From Lentisphaera profundi (lineage in GTDB: Bacteria; Verrucomicrobiota; Lentisphaeria; Lentisphaerales; Lentisphaeraceae): a stretch of DNA of 64,000 nt. This document shows positions 18,664-26,556 of the stretch, in pieces (position 1 is the stretch's first letter; each line of letters starts with the position of its first letter). A program made the position numbers and the translations under genes. Where the stretch lies: positions 620,001-684,000 of the forward strand of contig NZ_CP117812.1 of the NCBI RefSeq assembly GCF_028728065.1, read 5' to 3'. Under the pieces are notes generated by a model, which made no database searches, was not told the origin of the DNA, and saw nothing but the letters and a program-made list of their open reading frames with translations.

Positions 18664-21030
18664 TTATTCGTAAGTGAATAGAGCAGTAGCTTTTGTGTTG
18701 GATGAACTAATAGCTCGAACCCAGTAAGCTGAGAAACCCTCAGGGAAAGTATGATTCAGAGTCTTGCCGGCGACGAGCTCAAAGGATTTATATTTAACCC
18801 AGAGACCCGTGCCATCAATATCCACTTCCAAAGTGATTTTGGCATCTTTATCTGACGTCAATTCAAGAGACTTTTTGTCGTAGCCCGTCATGAGGTAGGG
18901 ATCAGAAGCAACACCAGCTTTGACACTTGTGTTTTTCCAGGGGCCGCCTAAACCGCGGGGTTTACCGAGCTTCCAGAGATCATCAATGACGCCGGCCCAT
19001 ACTGCCGCGTTGCCATCTTTATTTTGAATGGTGCGTTCATTTGTTTCAGAATTGAGTCCAGTGATAAAAATGAGCCCGAAATGAGATGCGTAATCATCGA
19101 TGGCTAAATTATGAGTTGCAATCGGACGAATCTTGGCAAATCCTTGAGCATTTCGTGCGGGGAGTTCATAGAAAGTACCGTGGAAATTAAACAAGTCGCG
19201 CTCGGTGGCAACTTCACGGCAGATACGGCCATCAATATTTTTATAAGCATCATTTTTTGGGAGGCGGTAACGTTTGCCATCTTCGTTAATAATGGCAGAA
19301 GCTTCATCAACTTGGATGATATTTTGAACTTGCTCAGCTCCTTTGAAAAAGGCGCTATTATCAGGGGTCTTAATCATCTCGAGTTCAGTATTTACCGCAA
19401 AACTACCACTATCATTTTGAAGACTGAGAACTTTGCGATTACTGCGAATGAGTCCCTTAGTTTTTGCCGTTTCACCAAGTTTTGCGATGGGTGTAAATAA
19501 GGCGTCGTTTTGCGTAGAGCGCAAATCTTTGTTTGAGTAATGGAAGTGAACTGATACAGCTTTGGCATCACTATTTGTTTTAAGGCGAATCCAAGCAGCT
19601 TTTTGAGTCGAGGGGAATTGGTGAATGAGTGACTTTTCTACTGAGAACTGCTCTAGTTTGGTCCATTGATTATTGCCTTTTACATCCACTTCTATTGTGA
19701 ACTCTACAGCTTTTTTGGAATTGTGGGTGATCACCATATTGCGATAGTCATAGCCTGAAAATAGGTAAGGATCACTCGTTTGATTAGCTTTCACATCATC
19801 GCGTAACCATACCGAACCACGTCCGATAACGGGACCCATTTGATCGAGTTGTGCAGGATCGATAAACCAGAGATTGGAATTGGATTGAGCGGGAGCGCCC
19901 TTGGTGGATTTAAAGGGGCGGTGATTGAGGAACTCTTTTTGGGCTGAGTCGTCGCAACCGAGTACGAGTTTATCTTTCCAAATAGAGAAGTCGCCAATCA
20001 CTTTGAGATAGTTGGAACGAGGTACGATGCCCGCAGAGTTTTCGAGAGAGAAATCTTTCGGGAATTTCCAAAAAGTGCCGTGCATAGTAGCGAGAAGATC
20101 TTTTTCTTCGATGTCGCGAATTCGTGGCCATTCGGTATTCCAGCCGTGAGCACCATCATAGGAATGACTTCCTTTGGGGAGGCGGTAAGCGTGCCACTGC
20201 TTATCCTGTAAAAGCATGAGGATTAGCGAGCGATAATCCCAGCCCATGGCCCAGATTTGATCGTCGGTATTTTGATTGCCGTAGATGCCGCCAGGTCCAG
20301 TGACTTCAGTGAATTGATTACGACGAATGAGTTTCCAGTCACCTTTTCCTTGCCAAGAGGCGAGGGCACCGGAAGGGATGTCAGGACGCTTTCTTGCAAG
20401 GCCAGTTTTTTCGCCATTATTTGAATAAATCAGCATGCCTTGACCCGAATAGAGGCCCTTACCGTGATAACCAGGAAGTTTCGAATGAATACCTTTGCCA
20501 ATCGCTTTTTGTTTATTGCCATCTTTAATATGTTCTTCGACTTCCAAAGTATTAACATCTACGGAGTAAAGTCCTTCTTCCATGGTGGCAATATAAACTT
20601 TATTCTCAGGGTCAGTTAAATGGCGCGCGGTACCTGTGTGACGTCCAGGCATTTGTTTTGGACTAATTGTTCTCACAGAAGCATCTTTTTTGATGAAGTA
20701 GGGGCCAATATTGAGTTGCTGTGATTCTTTATGGATCATACGATTGGCGGGCGTGCCACCAACGCTCTCGGGACGGATGATTTGCGTGAGTTCGGGAGTG
20801 ATCTGATAAAGCTTACTTGTCGAGCCCATGGGGTAATGAGGGCTATAAGTAATGATCCATAGATTATCACCCCAAGGTACAACAGCTCCGGGGCCACATT
20901 CACCTTCATTATTATACATGGTGAGTGAGGGATAAACGCCAGCGATATTTTTAGGGCTTTCAGTTTGAGAGTAAAGAGTGCTAGTCAGAGTGGCGACGAG
21001 TGCAAAGCTTTTTATAAAGTTTTTGATCAT
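18664..21030 (-). CDS. large secreted protein of unknown function with a duplicated domain
   Basis: The start at 21030 has AGGA 6 bases upstream and opens a clear signal peptide (M-I-K-N-F-I-K-S-F-A-L), so the 19 residues upstream of it in the open frame are discarded. The 788-residue product is rich in W, G and Y and looks like beta-propeller or beta-sandwich repeats. A segment of about 95 residues beginning near D-P-Y-L-F-S-G-Y-D is repeated at the C-terminus as D-P-Y-L-M-T-G-Y-D, both with an E-V-D-(V/I)-(K/D)-G core. I do not recognise the family. It leads an apparent operon with the double esterase and a sulfatase, so a role in binding or cutting the same polysaccharide is inferred. Confidence 0.75.
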   Translation of the reverse strand: MIKNFIKSFALVATLTSTLYSQTESPKNIAGVYPSLTMYNNEGECGPGAVVPWGDNLWIITYSPHYPMGSTSKLYQITPELTQIIRPESVGGTPANRMIHKESQQLNIGPYFIKKDASVRTISPKQMPGRHTGTARHLTDPENKVYIATMEEGLYSVDVNTLEVEEHIKDGNKQKAIGKGIHSKLPGYHGKGLYSGQGMLIYSNNGEKTGLARKRPDIPSGALASWQGKGDWKLIRRNQFTEVTGPGGIYGNQNTDDQIWAMGWDYRSLILMLLQDKQWHAYRLPKGSHSYDGAHGWNTEWPRIRDIEEKDLLATMHGTFWKFPKDFSLENSAGIVPRSNYLKVIGDFSIWKDKLVLGCDDSAQKEFLNHRPFKSTKGAPAQSNSNLWFIDPAQLDQMGPVIGRGSVWLRDDVKANQTSDPYLFSGYDYRNMVITHNSKKAVEFTIEVDVKGNNQWTKLEQFSVEKSLIHQFPSTQKAAWIRLKTNSDAKAVSVHFHYSNKDLRSTQNDALFTPIAKLGETAKTKGLIRSNRKVLSLQNDSGSFAVNTELEMIKTPDNSAFFKGAEQVQNIIQVDEASAIINEDGKRYRLPKNDAYKNIDGRICREVATERDLFNFHGTFYELPARNAQGFAKIRPIATHNLAIDDYASHFGLIFITGLNSETNERTIQNKDGNAAVWAGVIDDLWKLGKPRGLGGPWKNTSVKAGVASDPYLMTGYDKKSLELTSDKDAKITLEVDIDGTGLWVKYKSFELVAGKTLNHTFPEGFSAYWVRAISSSNTKATALFTYE

Positions 21031-21139
21031 ATCAATTCCTGTTATGTTTAATGTTCCTTGCCTGCAATTGTCTTGAGTCGTAGGCATGACACATGGTTTT
21101 GTAGTTTTTATTATAAAAAATGCCGAGATAGCACAAAAA

Positions 21140-21535
21140 GGCAGGGCCGAGGAGCCCTCGGGGCCCTACTAAAAAAGTTAGCCGCAGGGGCGGATAGTTT
21201 TTTTTACCCGCCTGCGGAGGCTCTCCGCCCGCCGGAGGCATTAAAGTCATCCACTAATTGTTATCATCCGCATTGGAATGCGGAGCTCCCATGTGTTGCC
21301 AAATGGCGGATAAAAATTATTGGCTCGTACGGCAGTAGCTTAAGCGAGGTTTGGGGCGGAGCCCCAGATATTTTTATCGCCTGTGTGACAGCACCCCTTG
21401 ACCCGACGACTGGTGCGGAGCCCCATATGTTTTTATTCGACCAACCGAGGCATTAAAGTTCCCACTAATGTTTATCATCCGCATTGGAATGCGGAGCTCC
21501 CAAGTGTTGAATCCCCACTCGAACGGGTCGCATCA
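21140..21535. repeat. intergenic hairpin repeat block
   Basis: No gene was found between 21031 and 21555. The block has two CCGCATTGGAATGCGG hairpins (about 21268 and 21479) and inverted copies of modules from 5.7 kb, including the stretch at 21319-21398. Its position after the esterase stop and before the start at 21030 separates two otherwise collinear gene groups. Confidence 0.8.
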
Positions 21536-21555
21536 TGCTTCTAGCTAATCGAGTA

Positions 21556-22386
21556 TTATTTTTCTTTGATGATTTTCCAAAACCAATCCCTGAGGATTTT
21601 TCTTTCCGGGAGGTCCCGAAGCACCCAGGCATCAGTGTGATTTGAGAAGGGCATTGCTTGAAATGTAAAATTTCCTGCTGGCAAGGCATTCTTGAGGTAT
21701 GTCTTGGTCGTATCAATACTTTTTTCTTGACTGATGAACTGTGGTCTCTTGCCTAAGCGTTGCAAACGTAGCTTGGCAGATGCTTTGTCGCTAGCGTTGT
21801 ATGGCCATTTTCTGACGCCATCATAATGACTGTGACAGATAAATCCCCGCCACAATGAGGCTATCTCATCATCGTGAAGACCGATGTAATTACAGGCAAT
21901 AGCACCCCGTGAAAATCCAGCAATAAATACTTTGGAAGAGTCCCCACCATAGTCAGCACAAATTAGTTGGACGGTCGTTTTGCAGTAGGCAACTGTAGCA
22001 TCAACATTGCCCCACCAAGTTTTGGCATTTTTCTTGTTTAGCTTATCGACAAAAGGCATACAAACCCAAATGACGCCTTGGCCACCAGAAATTCCGTAGC
22101 CAAGATTACTGCCTTCCACAGTACCAGGACTCGACTTCCATTTATTACCGGCATACTCAACAATCACTGGGTAGCTCTTTCCTTTTACCCAGTCGGTAGG
22201 AAGGTAGAGGGTGTGATAAACCTTGCTGCCAACATAATTCTTATGGAACTGACGTACTCGTTTGCCGGGAGCAGGGCTATGGTTTGTTACTGATTGTGTG
22301 ACCAGATCGGTTCGAACCTGATCAAGATCTATGGCCATGAGAGAATGGAAAAATATCCAGCTAATGAAAATGATTGATTTAGTCAT
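21556..22386 (-). CDS. secreted alpha/beta hydrolase (esterase-like)
   Basis: The 276-residue product has a signal peptide (M-T-K-S-I-I-F-I-S-W) and an alpha/beta hydrolase fold: V-I-V-E-Y-A-G-N as the oxyanion strand, G-F-S-R-G-A as the nucleophile elbow near residue 155, and S-N-H-T-D near the C-terminus as the likely His. Such proteins are feruloyl- or acetyl-esterase-like or PHB depolymerase-like. It lies 22 bases after the FecR/LamG gene, on the same strand, so it is probably transcribed with the sigma factor pair. The substrate is unknown. Confidence 0.75.
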   Translation of the reverse strand: MTKSIIFISWIFFHSLMAIDLDQVRTDLVTQSVTNHSPAPGKRVRQFHKNYVGSKVYHTLYLPTDWVKGKSYPVIVEYAGNKWKSSPGTVEGSNLGYGISGGQGVIWVCMPFVDKLNKKNAKTWWGNVDATVAYCKTTVQLICADYGGDSSKVFIAGFSRGAIACNYIGLHDDEIASLWRGFICHSHYDGVRKWPYNASDKASAKLRLQRLGKRPQFISQEKSIDTTKTYLKNALPAGNFTFQAMPFSNHTDAWVLRDLPERKILRDWFWKIIKEK

Positions 22387-22408
22387 TATGGTTTCTATGC
22401 TAAAACCC

Positions 22409-23956
22409 CTATAGAGAATTTGTGTCCATCAGGTTTTGAATTTGCTCCTGATTGAGTGCTGCATCAAAAATGAAAATTTCATCGAGCCATCCACGGAAGA
22501 ATTTGTCACGAATATTTTTATCATCAGTACTAAAAGCCATGTTGCGCCCAAAGATCAAGGGGCGTGAGTTCTTGTTATCCAAAATGGTATCAATGCGATG
22601 AACCGCTTTATGTGAAGTATTTTCCAATTTTCCATCGACGTAAAGTAGGATATGAGTCGAAGTATCAGCTTCGCCTCCATACATGACCACGGCAATATGA
22701 TGCCAACGACGGTCGCGTAAATCAGTAGTCCCTACAACAGGTGCCTCCATGGTACCAATCCGAATACGACCGATTTGACCTTCTTTTTTAGCTGGATTAG
22801 GGGAGATTTGCCAGGCCGCACCCTTTTGGTGTAAACCCCAGCTAATCATGCCGTAGCCGTTGCGACTTGTGAAATCTTCTGGGACTTTGGTCCAGAAGGC
22901 GACGGTCCTTGGCTTGTTTCCGCTAATACCTTTGAAAGAGGTTTCGACATAAGCATCTTTACCATTATAAAAGAGAGCTTTGCCAAACTGACCGTTTTCA
23001 TAGATGGGGCCCGTACCATTATTGATGGCTTTCAGTTCACCAGGAAATTCTTCAGGATTAAAGCCTTTTCCAGAGGCGGAAGTTATAGCAGCATTATCAT
23101 CAAATGACCAATGGAGGAAATTGGGGTCGTGGGGAGATTGACCCGGAAGTGAGCGACGAAAGCGCATCGGGTCACTTTCAATGATGGACATTTGATGATG
23201 AACATCAAAAGCTCTGGCATCATCTTTATATAAATTGACAAATTGTTTTTCTTTGAGCCCGCGAGCTTTAACTTCACCCAATATGACGTGGACTTCGGAA
23301 GCGCCATCAGCATTCACTCCTACGGCAAATTCAGTGCCTAAATCAATGATTTCTGAACTAGGAGTCAAGACAGTGAAACCAATGGCCTGTTTGGGGACAT
23401 TCGCAACTAAATTACCCTTGAGTAAATGGATGAGATCGGGATTTTTGAAATCCAAGGTGATGGGAGCCTCAAGGGTCAGTTGGACACCATTTTTTAGCGT
23501 CATTTCGGCATAACCCGTCTCAAGAGTGAATAAGCCAGCTAAGACTTCTGAGCCTGCGCTATACTGAGAATTGCCAAGGCTTTTTGCGATCTTAGCAATT
23601 GGCATTGATTTAGGTGCAGGAGCCACAGAGGATTTAAACAAAAATAAAGGAAGGATAAGCATGCACGCTACAGCCGCAATCTTGATAAATGTAAAACGAG
23701 ATTCTTGTTGTTTTTTAAGCTTCTGATTAAATTGATCAGTAAAGGAATCTTCTTTTTCTAGTTTGAGTTTTTGCTCAAATTCTTGAACAAATAAATCGTC
23801 TTCCACTGCGTTAAATTGTAAAAGGCGCTCGGTGGCGACAAAATCGGCAAGGTCCTTGAGCAATGCGGGGTTTTGGCGACAGGCATCGAGCAAGGGCTCA
23901 TCAACATTCTCCCCGGCAAGGTAGCGGGCAATGAGTAGTTCTTCATCGGTATTCAT
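22409..23956 (-). CDS. FecR-like anti-sigma regulator with LamG domain
   Basis: The ATG at 23956 overlaps the sigma factor stop by four bases (ATGA), which indicates translational coupling; GGAG lies 10 bases upstream. The product (515 residues) has a cytoplasmic N-terminus (about 1-85), one membrane helix (about 88-110), a FecR-like domain (about 120-255) and a C-terminal concanavalin/LamG domain (about 280-510) with the usual V-A-F-W and W-H-H-I-A-V-V motifs. FecR proteins hold or activate ECF sigma factors in response to an outside signal; the LamG domain may bind carbohydrate. This architecture is common in Planctomycetes and Lentisphaerota. Confidence 0.9.
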   Translation of the reverse strand: MNTDEELLIARYLAGENVDEPLLDACRQNPALLKDLADFVATERLLQFNAVEDDLFVQEFEQKLKLEKEDSFTDQFNQKLKKQQESRFTFIKIAAVACMLILPLFLFKSSVAPAPKSMPIAKIAKSLGNSQYSAGSEVLAGLFTLETGYAEMTLKNGVQLTLEAPITLDFKNPDLIHLLKGNLVANVPKQAIGFTVLTPSSEIIDLGTEFAVGVNADGASEVHVILGEVKARGLKEKQFVNLYKDDARAFDVHHQMSIIESDPMRFRRSLPGQSPHDPNFLHWSFDDNAAITSASGKGFNPEEFPGELKAINNGTGPIYENGQFGKALFYNGKDAYVETSFKGISGNKPRTVAFWTKVPEDFTSRNGYGMISWGLHQKGAAWQISPNPAKKEGQIGRIRIGTMEAPVVGTTDLRDRRWHHIAVVMYGGEADTSTHILLYVDGKLENTSHKAVHRIDTILDNKNSRPLIFGRNMAFSTDDKNIRDKFFRGWLDEIFIFDAALNQEQIQNLMDTNSL

Positions 23957-24507
23957 AGTTGACAAGCTCCACGAGTTTCAGTTATACAGCGACGCAATTG
24001 GTCGCGCATGCGATGCAAGCGCATGGTCATGGCGCTATGCTTGACTCCTAGTTTCTCAGTGAGTTCAGCGACAGAAAGGCCGTCGTGGTAATGAAGTTGG
24101 ACAATGTTTTGCAGGCCCTCGTCCAGTTTTTTGGTGCATACTTTGAGTGCAGCAAGAGAGTCGGACTCATTATTATCGGAATATTTTAGACCAATTTCTT
24201 CGTCAATGAGTATTTGTAGTTCAGCCGAGCCACCAACTGCATCGGGTTTGTGCTTGCGCCAGTAATTTTTAAGAAGGTAAAAAGAAATACTGCGGATCCA
24301 GGGACCAAAAGCTTTTGAGCCATCGAAATCATTAATCTTGCGGTAGGCAACGAGGAAGGCTTCTTGAGCGAGGTCATCGACTTCAAAGCGATTGTTTAGA
24401 CGCACGGCTAAGCAGGCGCGTACATTGCGCTGATAGCGTTCTACTAGCTGAGAAAAAGCGTGCATATCGCCTTTTTGTGCTGCTTCAATGAGTTCCGTGT
24501 CAGTCAT
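23953..24507 (-). CDS. ECF sigma factor (Rhodopirellula/Verrucomicrobium type)
   Basis: The 184-residue protein has sigma region 2 with D-D-L-A-Q-E-A-F and region 4 with L-S-V-A-E-L-T-E-K-L-G-V-K-H-S-A-M-T-M-R-L-H-R-M-R as helix-turn-helix. CGAGG precedes the ATG by about 4 bases. It overlaps the FecR-LamG gene by four bases, so the two proteins are probably made in fixed ratio. The N-terminal T-D-T-E-L-I-E-A-A-Q-K-G-D is typical of the group. It probably controls nearby polysaccharide genes, but no target is shown by sequence alone. Confidence 0.94.
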   Translation of the reverse strand: MTDTELIEAAQKGDMHAFSQLVERYQRNVRACLAVRLNNRFEVDDLAQEAFLVAYRKINDFDGSKAFGPWIRSISFYLLKNYWRKHKPDAVGGSAELQILIDEEIGLKYSDNNESDSLAALKVCTKKLDEGLQNIVQLHYHDGLSVAELTEKLGVKHSAMTMRLHRMRDQLRRCITETRGACQL

Positions 24508-24799
24508 ATTACCTCGATTAATAAGCTTATTCTAAAAGAATATTGTTACAGATGAAAGCTTTGACACATGAATTTTTATAAAAGTTATAGATTCTCTTCA
24601 TTTTCTGAACTTAGTAGCGTGTCGAATTCATCAATTTCACTTCAAAGTGATGAAATCTTCAGTGATCCGCGATTGACTACAAAGAATTATCCATTTTTTA
24701 AAGAGAGCCTGTTAGCCAGGTGATAATGCTTTTAGGATTTACCTATCTGAGTATTGAAAAGGGGGAAGTACGCAAAGCTATTAATTTGGCGACAATATA

Positions 24800-25041
24800 G
24801 ATTGAAAAAGTATTAGCTAATAATGTTGAAAGCATGAATTAATAAAGCCCAATGGCGTAAGCCTTGGGGAATATGATTGTCAATATATTATGAATGCTGT
24901 AAGCATGGATTAGTGCTTTGATCCGTTCCTTCAGAACTCAGTTATTCAAGTATTTCTCACCCCTAGCTCTCACGAGCTAGGCTTGATTAAGCCATTCCTT
25001 CAGAATTCAAAAGTAAATCTAATTCATTGCCGGATTAATAG
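24800..25041. repeat. 240-bp hairpin repeat, copy B
   Basis: Collinear with 15270-15510 at moderate identity, with the best match in the hairpins: ATGCT-GTA-AGCAT, CCCAATGGCGTAAGCCTTGGG and CCTAGCTCTCACGAGCTAGG. The remaining parts of 24508-25094 hold the sigma factor leader and no gene. Confidence 0.82.
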
Positions 25042-25094
25042 CTCATAGATTTAGGTTAAAGTAATTGAACTCAGGTATAAAACTAAATACTGCT

Positions 25095-26369
25095 CTAGTG
25101 ATATATGGCACACTTGGTAAGGGTCGTTTTGAATTTAGTGATACCTGCATCAGTAATTGATGCGCCTCCAATGTATAATATTTTCATGTTTTTAATTTGA
25201 GCGAGATGTATGAGGCCTTGATCGGTGATTTTTTTATCTCCTGCTAAATTTAAATCATGGAGTTTACTTAGCTTAGTCAAAACCTTGAGGCCTTTGTCTG
25301 TAAGTGAAGTGGCTTCCATGCATATACTCGTAAAATTTCGATTCGAAGCAATATATATTAATCCTAGGTCAGTAATTTTGGGGCCCCCAAAATTAACCCT
25401 ACGTAAGCTCTTCATACTACCCAGATATTTAGCGCTGAGATTTGTGAGCTTGGCACCTCGAACATATACATAGACCAAATGGTTCAGTTTAGTTAAATAT
25501 TGAACACCAAGGTCGGTAATCCGTTCTGTATTACATCCCCAGAGATCGATCGAGCGTAAAGCGGAACAATTTGTCAAGGTTTTTAAGTCGTCATTAGTAA
25601 AGGCGTAGGAGCCCGGCGTCTTGTAATGTATTTGGAGGATTTTAAAGGGTTTATTAGGGAGCTGGGCGATAGATGAGATGACGACTTCTTTGTTGGAAAC
25701 CATGATTGTGATATGGGGTGTGCCTTTTTCGGAGAAGAAATACTCGGCGACTTTGCGATCAGTAAGTTTAATATTTCTAGGGCTGGACACAAGCTGCTTT
25801 TTAGGGAAGCTTTTTTCTGCCGTGTGGGAGACTTTTTTTGGTCCGGGTAAGTTAGCTATATCAGTCTGAAAATTAATGGCTTTTGTCTGTGTGGGTAAGT
25901 TAGCTATTTCAGTCTGAAAATTAATGGCTTCAGTGATATTATCTTGCTGAGTTAAGAGTTTCATTTTCTTTTGTAGTGCGAGACGATAATTAGCCTGCAG
26001 TCTAGACTTCGCTAAGTTGTATTTCTTTAAGGCGTTATTGTTGTTTTTTGCAAGCTTATTGAGTGTTGATTGAACCTCGGGAATTTCAGAGGATTTAAGC
26101 TTAGGCAAAGCACTTGCTTCAAGACCTTTCAAAAACTTCCTTAAGAGAACGAGTTCATTTAATTCACCTTTTTTTTGATGCATGAGTTCAATGTTTTTTA
26201 AATCTTTATAAGCTAAGTCACTGTTAAGGATTTTGACGTCATTAAGCATTTTGTTGAGTTTTTCAATATGACTGGCATAGGTATTTTTATACTTCTCCAA
26301 ATGACTTGTTTCCGCTGAGAATAAGGCGAAATTGAATATTAATAAGTGTAAAAAAATCAACTTTTTCAT
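25095..26369 (-). CDS. secreted leucine-rich-repeat protein
   Basis: A signal peptide (M-K-K-L-I-F-L-H-L-L) is followed by a helical Lys/Glu/Leu-rich region (about 25-170), then a C-terminal 220 residues that parallel the end of the kinase encoded at 26557, starting at D-R-K-V-A-E-Y. This part has five or six leucine-rich repeats of the cysteine-containing type (pattern I-T-D-x-G-L-x-x-L). A 16-residue unit, A-I-N-F-Q-T-(E/D)-I-A-N-L-P, is repeated in tandem near residues 150-180 (a 48-bp repeat near 25860-25930). It may be an exported partner or decoy of the kinase LRR domain. A motif shared with the sigma operon lies upstream. Confidence 0.82.
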   Translation of the reverse strand: MKKLIFLHLLIFNFALFSAETSHLEKYKNTYASHIEKLNKMLNDVKILNSDLAYKDLKNIELMHQKKGELNELVLLRKFLKGLEASALPKLKSSEIPEVQSTLNKLAKNNNNALKKYNLAKSRLQANYRLALQKKMKLLTQQDNITEAINFQTEIANLPTQTKAINFQTDIANLPGPKKVSHTAEKSFPKKQLVSSPRNIKLTDRKVAEYFFSEKGTPHITIMVSNKEVVISSIAQLPNKPFKILQIHYKTPGSYAFTNDDLKTLTNCSALRSIDLWGCNTERITDLGVQYLTKLNHLVYVYVRGAKLTNLSAKYLGSMKSLRRVNFGGPKITDLGLIYIASNRNFTSICMEATSLTDKGLKVLTKLSKLHDLNLAGDKKITDQGLIHLAQIKNMKILYIGGASITDAGITKFKTTLTKCAIYH

Positions 26370-26414
26370 TCTGTATCCTTTGTTTTATTGGGCCTTATTC
26401 GTGGCTTAAGCGGT

Positions 26415-26450
26415 GGTTCTTACACCAAATTGTAAAAAAATAAGTATTTT
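26415..26450 (-). promoter_or_regulatory. candidate ECF-type promoter of the LRR gene
   Basis: On the minus strand the sequence reads AAAATACTTA, a short T/A run, then TTTGGTGTAAGAACC. The same two blocks (AAAATACTA and TTTCGTGTAAGAATC) occur before the sigma factor gene at 30283. Shared blocks before a sigma operon and a paralogous effector suggest common control. Confidence 0.5.
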
Positions 26451-26556
26451 CAAGCTTTAAGTCTGAGTAGGCATGCGCCATGGCTTTTGAATTTTGAGGT
26501 GGGTAGAAGACTGTGAGAGCTTATTAAATTTGAGTCTGAAACTAAATGATGGTGTT

